Translations under genes and position numbers: made by a program
Assembly: GCA_011772595.1 (NCBI GenBank)
Contig: WVZH01000517.1
Location: forward strand, 2,708-22,891
From: Anaerolineales bacterium
GTDB lineage: Bacteria > Chloroflexota > Anaerolineae > Anaerolineales > E44-bin32
Length of the DNA: 20,184 nt
Direction: 5' to 3'
Notes under the pieces: generated by a model
Told to the model about the DNA's origin: nothing
Database searches by the model: none
What the model saw: the letters and a program-made list of their open reading frames with translations, nothing else
Shown: piece after piece, positions 6,512 through 12,993 of the stretch
Numbering within the stretch: the stretch's first letter is position 1
Layout of the letters: the number at the start of each line of letters is the position of its first letter

Positions 6512-6737
6512 GTCGCTCTCCAATACAAAACGGCCAAGAAAAAAAGGTGGCGCGTGCCGTGCGCATCGATGGTGTTCATCGGTCTGCGGGGGCTTGCCAC
6601 CAAAGTTCTTGGCCGTTGAGAAAGATTCTCAGTGAATTTTGTTTCTTATCAGGCCCAAGACGAAGGTGTGGTCACCCCCGCCTCAGACATGTACAAAGGA
6701 ACATGGTTTACACCTATCTATATTTATGACATAAATC
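6512..6737 (-). ncRNA. Structured 5' leader of the sulfur operon, candidate riboswitch/attenuator
   Basis: Read on the minus strand, the leader can form the following. A helix AGGUGU/ACACCU (6715-6710 with 6669-6664) encloses a hairpin CAUGU/ACAUG (6705-6701 with 6692-6688). A long-range pairing joins GUCU and GCGGGGG (6688-6685, 6681-6675) to CCCCCGC and AGAC (6592-6582). A hairpin GAGAA/UUCUC spans 6630-6618. The segment GGCCAAGA (6614-6607) can pair either upstream with UCUUGGGCC (6660-6652, one bulge) or downstream with UCUUGGCC in the 12-bp stem 6617-6606/6540-6529. Competing helices before a U-run are the hallmark of a transcription attenuator. No known riboswitch class was recognised, and T-box resemblance is weak. 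Confidence 0.55.
6529..6617 (-). terminator. Candidate intrinsic terminator / attenuator hairpin
   Basis: On the minus strand GGTGGC (6601-6596) pairs with GCCACC (6551-6546), immediately followed by seven T (6545-6539). An outer 12-bp perfect stem (AACGGCCAAGAA with TTCTTGGCCGTT, 6617-6606 and 6540-6529) can extend the structure and takes up the last two T. The ribosome binding site (GGAG, about 6521-6518) lies just downstream and is left free. The apical loop is long (44 nt), with a small inner hairpin GATG/CATC, which weakens the case for efficient termination. Confidence 0.45.
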
Positions 6738-6743
6738 GTCTAA

Positions 6744-6771
6744 ATTATAGAACATTAATTACATCTGTCAA
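6744..6771 (-). promoter_or_regulatory. Consensus sigma-70 promoter of the sulfur operon
   Basis: On the minus strand, TTGACA (6771-6766) and TATAAT (6749-6744) are separated by 16 bp. Both hexamers match the consensus exactly, and the surrounding DNA is AT-rich compared with the neighbourhood. Transcription would start near 6737, leaving a leader of about 225 nt before the ATG at 6511. Confidence 0.85.
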
Positions 6772-6954
6772 GGGAATTTTAGAATCTCACATCTTAAGGT
6801 TCTGCTGCCGGGAATCGTGACTCGTGCCCCCTCATCTTAGCTAGAGGTCTAACCAAACGGAGATTTTCGGGTAGGTGTTCATAGGATGCAGCTATCGAAA
6901 TGTGCCTGGTTGGATCGCAGGACTCATTTCCTGTCATGGCAGCAGGGTTGAGCT

Positions 6955-6963
6955 TGATATAAT
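6955..6963 (+). promoter_or_regulatory. Extended -10 promoter of the amidase-transpeptidase pair
   Basis: The sequence TGATATAAT matches the extended -10 form (TGn then TATAAT). It ends 30 bp before the amidase ATG. No good -35 is seen at 17 bp, as expected for extended -10 promoters. Confidence 0.6.
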
Positions 6964-6993
6964 GTCTTCCTAGGAGTAGGAAAAGGATACATC

Positions 6994-7821
6994 ATGTCGG
7001 CTCCGCGACGCTTGCGCTCAAACCAAGAATCTTCTGATCCTATGACGGGTCAGGTAATGCGGCACTTAGGCGTTGCACTGGCAGTCGCTGCTATTTTGGC
7101 CACGGTATTTACAGCGTGGACCCCTGCCAGCCTCAATCCAGGAGAAATTACCAGTCAACTAGCAGCGGCGTTAGAGAGAGAATCTGGAGTCCCTCCAGAT
7201 CGCGAGAGTGCGTTCAACGCAACGAGTGAGGGTGGAAAACTCAAGATTGGGATTGTTGTCGGACATGCGGGCTTGCATCCGGATACCGGCGCCGTCGATC
7301 CGGGAGCCGGCTGCCCAGATGGCTTGACGGAGTTGGAGGTAAACCGGGGGATTGCAGAGGCAGCAGTGAATTTCTTGCAAGCAGCCGGATTACAGGTCGA
7401 TCTGCTCGACGAGTGGGATCCCAGACTCATGGATTACCGGGCCGTTGCGCTGGTGTCCATTCACGCTGATTCATGCCTTCCCATTAACGAATATGCCACT
7501 GGATACAAGGTGACCGCAGCTGTGGACACGCTGGTCCAGGATAAAGCACAACGCTTAGTTGCGTGTATTGTGGACCGCTACAGATCTGCTACGGGCTTAC
7601 TTTTCCATCCGGGTAGCATAACGCGTGACATGACGGAGTATCATACTTTTCGTGAGATTCATAGCCAAACTCCCGCTGTCATCATCGAAACAGGATTCCT
7701 CTACCTCGACAGAGAATTGCTTGTGGAAAGCCCGTCAAAGCCTGCCAGAGGTCTGGCGGATGGCATCTTGTGCTACGTGTACAACGAACCAGCTGATCTA
7801 AGTGGTGGTGGTCAGCCATGA
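6994..7821 (+). CDS. N-acetylmuramoyl-L-alanine amidase (Amidase_3), membrane-anchored
   Basis: This 275-residue enzyme should cleave the amide between MurNAc and the peptide stem of peptidoglycan. An N-terminal membrane helix or uncleaved signal lies at about 24-41, followed by a short linker and the Amidase_3 domain (about 84-262). Zinc ligands by pattern are His91 in VVGHAG, Glu115 in LTELEVN and His157 in SIHADS; the catalytic Glu is Glu232 in IIETGFL. All key residues are present. There is an insert after VVGHAG (GLHPDTGAVDPGAGCPDG) with Cys107, and Cys161 follows SIHADS, so a disulfide is possible. AAGGA lies upstream of the ATG. The stop overlaps the start of the L,D-transpeptidase gene (ATGA), so the two are translated together. 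Confidence 0.88.
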   Translation: MSAPRRLRSNQESSDPMTGQVMRHLGVALAVAAILATVFTAWTPASLNPGEITSQLAAALERESGVPPDRESAFNATSEGGKLKIGIVVGHAGLHPDTGAVDPGAGCPDGLTELEVNRGIAEAAVNFLQAAGLQVDLLDEWDPRLMDYRAVALVSIHADSCLPINEYATGYKVTAAVDTLVQDKAQRLVACIVDRYRSATGLLFHPGSITRDMTEYHTFREIHSQTPAVIIETGFLYLDRELLVESPSKPARGLADGILCYVYNEPADLSGGGQP

Positions 7822-8816
7822 AGGATGCACAAACGCATGGCGAAATGGATTACTTGCGTGTGCTCCAAGCGGCCAGAGGAGCTCTCGCCAGAGGTGAGCG
7901 CGGCGTGGCCCGCCGATTATGCCGCCAGGCAATTCGTCTCGCTCCGCTGGAAGAGCTGCCATGGATATTCTTAGCTAAGCTCTCCAAACCGCGGGCCGGA
8001 CTCGCATATCTGGCTCGAGCGCTCGAGATCAATCCCCGCAGTCGACCAGCGCGGAGAGCTATTCGAGATTTGGTACGTCGCTTGCCTGTAGGGGAGCGGC
8101 GAAGAGCCGTCCGCGAGATCCGATTACCGGATTCTTTAGCTACCAAGCTGCTTCCCTTAGAAGCGCTTACGATTCGTCGCTTACTCTCACCTCGTGTCCT
8201 TATTACCGCGTTGGCATTGGTGACTGTGTTGGGCATCTGGCTTGGAGGACAACCCGCTGATGCTTTACAACCACAAGTCGCATCTGCAGCGCTCAAAAAG
8301 GCGACTCTCACACCCACACCCACGTTGACTCCTACGACCACATTGACGCCCACGCCAACCCTGACACCTACCTCTACCCTGACACCAACTCCGACTCTTA
8401 CACCAACACCGAGGCCGTCCTATTCCTTCCATTACACGACAAATCCGGAGGACTTGGCAGATGAAGGGCGCTGGATCGATGTTGATTTGAGCGCACAACG
8501 CGTGACAGCGTATAACGGGGCATCGCCTGTGCGCAGCTTCGTTGTGTCTACTGGTACACGGGCACATCCGACAGTTAGTGGTCAATTTCACGTTTACATG
8601 AAGTTTCGATCGACTCCGATGGCCGGGCCTGGCTATTATCTCCCCGGCGTACCCTACACCATGTATTACTACAAGGGGTATGCGTTGCATGGCACCTATT
8701 GGCACGACAATTTTGGTACGCCGATGAGCCATGGCTGTGTAAACCTGCGTACCTCGGATGCGAAGTGGCTCTTCAACTTTGCGCTACTTGGAACCCTAGT
8801 GAACGTCCATCCATAG
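7818..8816 (+). CDS. L,D-transpeptidase (YkuD) with cytoplasmic helical-repeat domain
   Basis: This is a 332-residue membrane protein. The N-terminal part (about 10-90) is a basic helical-repeat (TPR-like) domain with no signal peptide. A membrane helix lies at about 126-143, then a Thr-Pro repeat spacer (163-198), then a YkuD domain (about 215-332). Catalytic motifs are HGTYWH (His291) and SHGCVNL (His305, Cys307). YkuD enzymes make 3-3 peptide crosslinks or attach proteins to peptidoglycan. The topology inferred is N-in, with the catalytic domain outside, so the cytoplasmic repeats could link wall crosslinking to a cytoplasmic partner. The spacer is encoded by short direct repeats (8304-8411). 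It partners the amidase just upstream. No terminator hairpin is obvious after the stop. Confidence 0.9.
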   Translation: MKDAQTHGEMDYLRVLQAARGALARGERGVARRLCRQAIRLAPLEELPWIFLAKLSKPRAGLAYLARALEINPRSRPARRAIRDLVRRLPVGERRRAVREIRLPDSLATKLLPLEALTIRRLLSPRVLITALALVTVLGIWLGGQPADALQPQVASAALKKATLTPTPTLTPTTTLTPTPTLTPTSTLTPTPTLTPTPRPSYSFHYTTNPEDLADEGRWIDVDLSAQRVTAYNGASPVRSFVVSTGTRAHPTVSGQFHVYMKFRSTPMAGPGYYLPGVPYTMYYYKGYALHGTYWHDNFGTPMSHGCVNLRTSDAKWLFNFALLGTLVNVHP

Positions 8817-8935
8817 TTTGTTTTTCTTCGAAACCTTCTCTGCTGGAGCATTAGCTCTCCTATCCAGTGCATCAATACGAAGAGCCCCATCCATTTCCCC
8901 ACCCGGGAAGGCATGCGGATAGAGGGTTTCCTTTT

Positions 8936-9032
8936 GAATGTCATCCCGAGCGCAGCGAGAGATCTCGTTCCTCGGGCGGCAAAAGCTGTTGTGAGAACGA
9001 GATTCCTCGACCGCACGCTCTCGGAATGATAT
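8936..9032. repeat. Imperfect palindromic repeat unit 1 (MITE-like)
   Basis: It begins GAATGTCATCCCGAGCGCAG and ends with the approximate reverse complement (CTCTCGGAATGATAT); inner arms ATCTCGTTC and GAACGAGAT also pair. The left arm is almost identical to the left arm of the unit at 9054. It resembles the dispersed CATCCCGAGCGCAGCGA-type repeats seen in many bacterial genomes. Confidence 0.75.
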
Positions 9033-9053
9033 GGGAGGGATAAAGTTCCATCT

Positions 9054-9175
9054 GAATGTCATCCCGAGCACAGCGAGAGATCTCATTCCTCGTAGAGTTT
9101 AAACCTAATGCGAAAACGAGATTCCTCGGGCAGGAGTTTATCCTGAGTGCAGGCGAAGGGCCCTCAGAATGATAT
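9054..9175. repeat. Imperfect palindromic repeat unit 2 (MITE-like)
   Basis: A second copy in the same orientation, with left arm GAATGTCATCCCGAGCACAG and right end CCTCAGAATGATAT. The centre is longer than in unit 1 and carries an extra CGAGATTCCTCGGG segment. No open frame for a transposase lies inside, so any mobility would need an enzyme encoded elsewhere. Confidence 0.7.
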
Positions 9176-9355
9176 ATGAAAAGTGGAACCAATCATGAAT
9201 GTCTTCCCTAATTCTATACACGGCAACAGGACAACCTCCTCAGCAAGGACCCTCGCTTTTTGCGTGATATTGGCAATACGAAGATCGTGAATGCGTGATC
9301 AGGTTTGGTAAGATTAAGGCACCACAAATTGTCATAGCAAGGAATGGAGGCACGA

Positions 9356-9715
9356 ATGCCAAAGCTGACGGTTGAAGGATTCGGAGTGTTCGATGTTCCT
9401 GAAGGAAAGCGCTTGGTAAAAGCGATAGAAGATAACGGCATTGATATCCTTCATCGCTGCGGTGGTTTTGCACGTTGCACAACTTGCCGAGTAGAGTTTC
9501 TCGCGGGTGAACCACAGCAGCGCACTGTTGCAGAACGCGATAAGTTGAAGGAAAAAGGCGAGAGCGGTATACGGTTATCATGCCAATGCCTTGTGGAGGG
9601 AGATATGTCGGTTCGTGTGATCAATACCCTGCAAAGCACAGGACTAGACAGTCCGGGTGACGAGCCGGAGGACCACATTACTCCTGAACCTGAGTGGGTT
9701 CCACTGGCGGGGTAA
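9356..9715 (+). CDS. 2Fe-2S ferredoxin, plant/adrenodoxin-type fold
   Basis: This is a 119-residue electron carrier. The cluster ligands are Cys35, Cys41 and Cys44 (CGGFARCTTC, the Cx5Cx2C loop) and Cys76 in RLSCQC; Cys78 is an extra cysteine. The beta-grasp domain covers about 1-92 and is followed by an acidic tail (EPEDHITPEPEW). No redox partner gene is adjacent, so the electron donor and acceptor cannot be read from this window. The ATG at 9356 has GGAGG 5 nt upstream; an in-frame ATG at 9344 overlaps that site and is less likely. The next gene follows after 6 bp, so the two are probably co-transcribed. Confidence 0.93.
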   Translation: MPKLTVEGFGVFDVPEGKRLVKAIEDNGIDILHRCGGFARCTTCRVEFLAGEPQQRTVAERDKLKEKGESGIRLSCQCLVEGDMSVRVINTLQSTGLDSPGDEPEDHITPEPEWVPLAG

Positions 9716-9721
9716 GTTCGC

Positions 9722-10150
9722 GTGGCGCGGCAAGCGTTGTTTGTTGGGCTGGTCGTTGACGAGCATGAACAACCCGTGAATGCGGTCGTTGTCGGCGGCG
9801 AGGCCTTTTATGTCGTCGATGATGGAGGTTTTCTGCGTCACATCGATAGCGAGTATGTGGATCGCAAAGTACTCGAACATTTACAGGCTATGATCGAGGG
9901 TCATGAGGACTTGATCACAGAAGATACGATGAAGATGCTTGGGCAGGATGATATCTTCACCAAGGCTATGATCGAGACACAACTCAAGAATATGGATGCC
10001 CAATTCAATGAATTGATTGAGCAAGGTCTACCTGAAGAGGTGCGAACGTATCTGGGAATGGTGGGATTTCGAATCTGGATCGACTTTCATGGGGAAGTTG
10101 TAAAGGTCGAACAACCCACGGCACCAGATCCGGATGATCGGTCTGAATAG
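9722..10150 (+). CDS. Unrecognised 142-aa protein co-transcribed with ferredoxin
   Basis: I do not recognise this protein. It starts at a GTG 6 bp after the ferredoxin stop, with GGGG about 9 nt upstream. Residues 5-50 look beta-rich (ALFVGLVVDE, NAVVVGGEAFYVVDDGG). Residues 45-105 are mostly helical and acidic, with Met-rich stretches (TMKMLG, KAMIETQLKNMDAQF), and a second beta segment is GMVGFRIWIDFHGEVVKV (112-129). There are no cysteines, signal peptide or membrane helices, so it should be a soluble cytoplasmic protein without its own cluster. The tight spacing suggests a function tied to the ferredoxin, such as a partner or assembly factor, but that is inference only. Confidence 0.72.
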   Translation: MARQALFVGLVVDEHEQPVNAVVVGGEAFYVVDDGGFLRHIDSEYVDRKVLEHLQAMIEGHEDLITEDTMKMLGQDDIFTKAMIETQLKNMDAQFNELIEQGLPEEVRTYLGMVGFRIWIDFHGEVVKVEQPTAPDPDDRSE

Positions 10151-10332
10151 GTTGTGCGCGTCGGTTGGTGAAGTGATGTGCATGGGCGTTTCGTGGTTGA
10201 AATCAATTTGGCGAGTTTCGATTCAATTAGATGATAGATTGCAGTTCGAGCGCTTCTTGAGATGGTGCGCGCATATGAATAATTAATACCAATATCGTAG
10301 AATCACGGCAAAAGGTGGCTGCGGAGGGTTAG

Positions 10333-11169
10333 GTGACACTATCTGAATATATCTTGGACGTAAGCGAGGCGACATTTGAAAATGAAGTCTTGATTCGTTC
10401 ACACGAAGTCCCCGTGGTCGTAGATTTCTGGGCCTCGTGGTGTGGCCCCTGTCGCGTCTTGAGCCCCCTTCTGGAGCGTTTAGCGATCGAGGGAGGGGGA
10501 TCTTTCCTGCTGGCCAAGGTCGACGTAGATGAAAATCCTGGTCTGTCAATTCGCTATGGCGTTCAAGGCATACCTACCGTGAAAGCATTCCGGAATGGTG
10601 AAGTTCGAGCCGAATTTGTCGGCGCTCAACCGGAACCTATCGTGCGAAGATTCATCCAAAACCTGGTCCCCAGTGAAGCGGAAACAGCTGTGGAAGAGGC
10701 GCAAAGTCTGCTGGCCACCCGACATTGGTCGGATGCAGAAGATGCGTTTCGCACGGTGTTTCGTGAGGACGATTCAAATGCGCCCGCAGCACTCGGATTG
10801 GTGAAGAGCCTTTTGATGCAGGGGCGTGGGCAAGAGGTGACGCAGATTTTAAATAATTTTCCACCCGGAACTCAATGGGCGGATGCAGAGAGGCTGCGAC
10901 CGCTTGCACAGTTGCTCGCAGATGTGGAGGAGAACGGTCCCTATCCAGAAGATGACCCTTTAGATGCGCGCCTGTATCAGTCGGCCAGGTTAATCGCGCG
11001 CGATAACCTCCCCGCGGCCTTGGATGGTCTGTTGGACGTGCTGCGAGAGGATAAGAACTTCAGGGGAGGGCTTCCGAAGCAGGTGATGTTGGCAATCTTC
11101 GCATTGCTTGGTGACCAAGATCCATTGACCCGACAATATCGGGACGAATTGGCGTCAGTTTTGTTCTAA
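10333..11169 (+). CDS. cnoX: Thioredoxin-domain co-chaperone, CnoX/YbbN-like
   Basis: This is a 278-residue protein with an N-terminal thioredoxin domain (about 1-112) and a C-terminal helical-repeat region (about 115-278), the architecture and length of E. coli CnoX (YbbN). The thioredoxin motif is WCGPC (Cys37, Cys40) with cis-Pro81 in GIPTV, so unlike the E. coli protein, which has lost this motif, it should be redox-active. CnoX proteins hold damaged clients and pass them to GroEL/DnaK. The start is GTG at 10333 with GGAGG 5 nt before it. It lies 182 bp after the previous gene, with a possible TAGAAT -10 box at 10298-10303, so it is probably a separate transcript. Confidence 0.85.
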   Translation: MTLSEYILDVSEATFENEVLIRSHEVPVVVDFWASWCGPCRVLSPLLERLAIEGGGSFLLAKVDVDENPGLSIRYGVQGIPTVKAFRNGEVRAEFVGAQPEPIVRRFIQNLVPSEAETAVEEAQSLLATRHWSDAEDAFRTVFREDDSNAPAALGLVKSLLMQGRGQEVTQILNNFPPGTQWADAERLRPLAQLLADVEENGPYPEDDPLDARLYQSARLIARDNLPAALDGLLDVLREDKNFRGGLPKQVMLAIFALLGDQDPLTRQYRDELASVLF

Positions 11170-11336
11170 ATGTGGGTGAGAGTCTTCAGGAGCTTGGTCT
11201 CCCTTTTAGATTTGTTTCATCGTACAACATCAGCGTCTCCAACGCCTGTCCTGGCTGCACTTGTGGCGCATGCACAGGTGAGCGAAGTCGAACGGCCGCT
11301 GCGTTTAATCAATGGCAAATCCCAATACTAGTGATG

Positions 11337-11356
11337 GCCGGGCATGGGGGCCCGGC
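11337..11356. repeat. GCCGGGC hairpin
   Basis: Inverted repeat GCCGGGC/GCCCGGC with a 6-nt loop (ATGGGG), of REP-like character, in the space between convergent genes. Confidence 0.5.
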
Positions 11357-11449
11357 TTCCTGTTTAGAATTACGGCTCCCACACCGTTGGGTTCACCGGA
11401 AGCGAACCTCTTTCGCTGACGGTCTCAGATTTCTTGCTCTCATTGAAAT

Positions 11450-11479
11450 TGAAGGGGCGCACGACTGTGCGCCCCTTCA
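11450..11479. repeat. Palindromic repeat with GGGGCGCAC arms
   Basis: Perfect 13-bp arms (TGAAGGGGCGCAC and GTGCGCCCCTTCA) with a 4-nt loop. It is the same general type as the palindromes at 115-142 and 260-287, and lies between convergent genes, where it could act as a bidirectional transcript end. Confidence 0.7.
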
Positions 11480-11542
11480 CCTTCAATCCGTTCGGGAAAA
11501 GCGTGAGAGCCTGATTTCCTGCTAAACAATACGGCTGATTTT

Positions 11543-12508
11543 TTATGGGGATTGCAGAATGAGAGTCCCCCAGGTGGTGGGATCGACGGTACGACGGGTA
11601 TTGACGTTCGATACCATCGATTGCCAGATTGAGGAACCTACCAGGTCGTTATCCGATAGCGAAAGCGCAAACCCGTAGTGGCTGCCTCCTGTGGGTGTGA
11701 CATTAAAGGCTGACCAGGGAATTCTCCCTTCCAAGTTGTATCCCCCATTGGACTTTTGAGCTGCAACGTCGGCCGTGGTGAGCCAGGACTCTAACGATCG
11801 TGGGAACCAGCGATAGACTTCGGGACTCAATGATCCGAAATTCCCCGGTGAAAGCCCGATTTGATAGTCATCATGGCTCATACTCGTCGTGTAGTAATCG
11901 CCAGCAAGATCGGTATCGAGTTGGATCTCCACATCATCGCCACGATACATGTACCGTCCCCAAGAGATTTGGACGAACGTATCGTCTGTTCGTTGAACGG
12001 CGACGTAGAGATAGTTGGCATCCCAGGCGATGTAAAAGGTTGCAGAGAGGTCGTTGGTGCCAGTCCAATTATCACCAGCCAACGGCGCTGTTTCGTTCGC
12101 CGTGTATGGTGTCGTCGTCCAATCGCTCAGATCCCCGTCGATGGTGACGGCTGTGGTGAGGAAAGCGGCCGTGACTGGGGATCCGTTGGGGCGTTGATTC
12201 AATTCGGCAGATGTTGCTGTAGGGATGGAGGTTGGCGAGGTGGGGACCGCCGTATCACCGGGAACACTTGGTGTTTCCGTGGCCGGCGTGTCAGGGGGTA
12301 ACTCAGTCGTCGGTTCGAGCGGCGCTAGAGTAGGCGGCTCTGCCGGAGGTAATTCCGTGGCAGCAAAAATTGCGGTGTGAGTCAAATTGGGTGTAGGGTA
12401 GCTGAAAGGTGTCGGAGTGGCCGCGCCGGGCAAGGTACACGCAGAGAGAACAGATGCCAGGAGGAGTGTGATGTGCAAACGGATGCGCGAGCCCATGATG
12501 GTCTCCAT
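11543..12508 (-). CDS. Lipoprotein with CBM9-like carbohydrate-binding domain
   Basis: This is a 321-residue surface lipoprotein. The signal peptide ends in lipobox LSAC (Cys24), followed by a long Thr/Pro/Glu-rich spacer (about 25-110) and a beta-sandwich domain (about 113-321). Markers of CBM9-like domains are VTIDGDLSDW (121-130), the strands around YLYVAVQRTDD (167-176), DDVEIQLD (191-198) and YNLEGRIPWSAF (257-268). Such domains bind sugars or act as extracellular attachment modules. No catalytic domain is present, so it may be a binding protein or a wall-contact lipoprotein. Two starts are possible: ATG at 12508 (GGAG 8 nt upstream) and ATG at 12496 (GGAG 6 nt upstream); both leave the signal peptide intact. 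It appears monocistronic. Confidence 0.82.
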   Translation of the reverse strand: METIMGSRIRLHITLLLASVLSACTLPGAATPTPFSYPTPNLTHTAIFAATELPPAEPPTLAPLEPTTELPPDTPATETPSVPGDTAVPTSPTSIPTATSAELNQRPNGSPVTAAFLTTAVTIDGDLSDWTTTPYTANETAPLAGDNWTGTNDLSATFYIAWDANYLYVAVQRTDDTFVQISWGRYMYRGDDVEIQLDTDLAGDYYTTSMSHDDYQIGLSPGNFGSLSPEVYRWFPRSLESWLTTADVAAQKSNGGYNLEGRIPWSAFNVTPTGGSHYGFALSLSDNDLVGSSIWQSMVSNVNTRRTVDPTTWGTLILQSP

Positions 12509-12534
12509 TCAAAACGCTCCTAGAGTTCGAACCG

Positions 12535-12563
12535 ATTGTACCCTGATTGTCCACAGGTGGAAA
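12535..12563 (-). promoter_or_regulatory. Possible promoter of the CBM9-like lipoprotein gene
   Basis: On the minus strand, TTTCCA (12563-12558) and TACAAT (12540-12535) are 17 bp apart. Start of transcription near 12528 would give a leader of about 20 nt carrying the GGAG site. The -35 match is only 4 of 6. Confidence 0.4.
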
Positions 12564-12688
12564 CAGAACCTGTCGAAGCTTGAGTAGAGAGATTTTCTTT
12601 TAATATTTGTGGGTGTAGAAGGTTTGGAATCAAGAGGTCGACAATGACACATCCCCTGAAGCATCCGGCAGGAATAATTGGGTCATAA

Positions 12689-12772
12689 TGGGGCGGGTGG
12701 GAGTCGAACCCACACGAGGTCTCCCTCAGAGGATTTTAAGTCCCCGGCGTCTGCCAATTCCGCCACCGCCCC
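12689..12772 (-). tRNA. tRNA-Leu (anticodon TAA)
   Basis: An 84-nt cloverleaf is encoded on the minus strand. The acceptor stem GGGGCGG pairs perfectly with CCGCCCC, and the discriminator is A. The anticodon stem GGGGA/TCCTC closes loop CTTAAAA with anticodon TAA (12738-12736). A long variable arm (CTGAGGGAGACCTCG region) marks class II leucine tRNA. The T arm is GTGGG-TTCGACT-CCCAC. The 3' CCA is not encoded and must be added after transcription. Confidence 0.95.
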
Positions 12773-12780
12773 CGTTCGTT

Positions 12781-12808
12781 ATTGTAATCGTCCATGGCTT
12801 TGCGTCAA
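12781..12808 (-). promoter_or_regulatory. Promoter of tRNA-Leu
   Basis: On the minus strand, TTGACG (12808-12803) and TACAAT (12786-12781) are 16 bp apart, each one base from consensus. Transcription would begin about 2 nt before the mature 5' end of the tRNA. Confidence 0.6.
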
Positions 12809-12962
12809 GGTGTTGGCATGTCGCCGCTGTCACGTGCTAGTGTTGATGTCCGGACCGATGCGAGAGGGCGTAAGTAGGAATACTGGAAACCGCCATACAG
12901 CCTTAGCGCACATCACCGGAGCGAATATGAACTACGACACCAAATTGCGTAGAAGCGCGCTA

Positions 12963-12971
12963 TGCTATAAT
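12963..12971 (+). promoter_or_regulatory. Extended -10 promoter of secA
   Basis: TGCTATAAT fits the extended -10 form and ends 22 bp before the secA ATG. A partial -35 (TTGCGT, 12945-12950) lies 15 bp upstream. The leader would be about 16 nt and include the GGAG site. Confidence 0.6.
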
Positions 12972-12993
12972 CCGAAACGGAGTTGTGCAAACG

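Larger units (their letters stand above)
6512..6993. other. Divergent intergenic region, sulfur operon / cell-wall operon
   Basis: It contains a consensus promoter and structured leader for the cysM-like gene on the minus strand (6512-6771) and an extended -10 promoter for the amidase gene on the plus strand (6955-6963). The part at about 6780-6950 shows no gene or obvious repeat. Confidence 0.7.
8817..9355. other. Repeat-rich intergenic region before the ferredoxin gene
   Basis: No gene is supported here. It holds two long imperfect palindromes in tandem (8936-9032 and 9054-9175). Minus-strand open frames across the repeats merely read the repeat sequence. A possible TAAGAT -10 box at 9309-9314 could serve the ferredoxin gene, but lacks a clear -35. 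Confidence 0.6.
11170..11542. other. Intergenic region between convergent genes, with hairpins
   Basis: No gene is supported. A plus-strand open frame covers most of it but lacks a ribosome site and runs through palindromes. It contains a CACAGGTGAGCGAAGTCGAA repeat fragment (11273-11292) and hairpins at 11337-11356, 11401-11417 and 11450-11479. These may end transcripts from both sides, although none has a long T-run. Confidence 0.55.

Noticed and set aside
6568..6577. GATGGTGTTC, resembling the start of a fluoride (crcB) riboswitch, plus strand
   Set aside because: The other conserved blocks (AACCGC and the CTGATGGCTCC-like end) are absent, and the next plus-strand gene is an amidase more than 400 bp away. 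It is the reverse side of the sulfur operon leader.
6582..6605. TTTGGTGGCAAG...CCCCCGC as a T-box sequence, minus strand
   Set aside because: It shares GGTGGCA and CCGC with the T-box motif, but has an insert between them, no clear GTCCC partner for the antiterminator, and no visible AGTGA/GNTG stem I motifs. Kept only as an alternative for the leader.
8304..8411. Short direct repeats that could suggest a CRISPR or satellite
   Set aside because: They encode the Thr-Pro spacer of the L,D-transpeptidase in frame; there are no unique spacers.
11172..11525. 117-codon plus-strand open frame after cnoX
   Set aside because: It runs through three hairpins and a dispersed repeat fragment, has odd composition, and no ribosome site; treated as non-coding.
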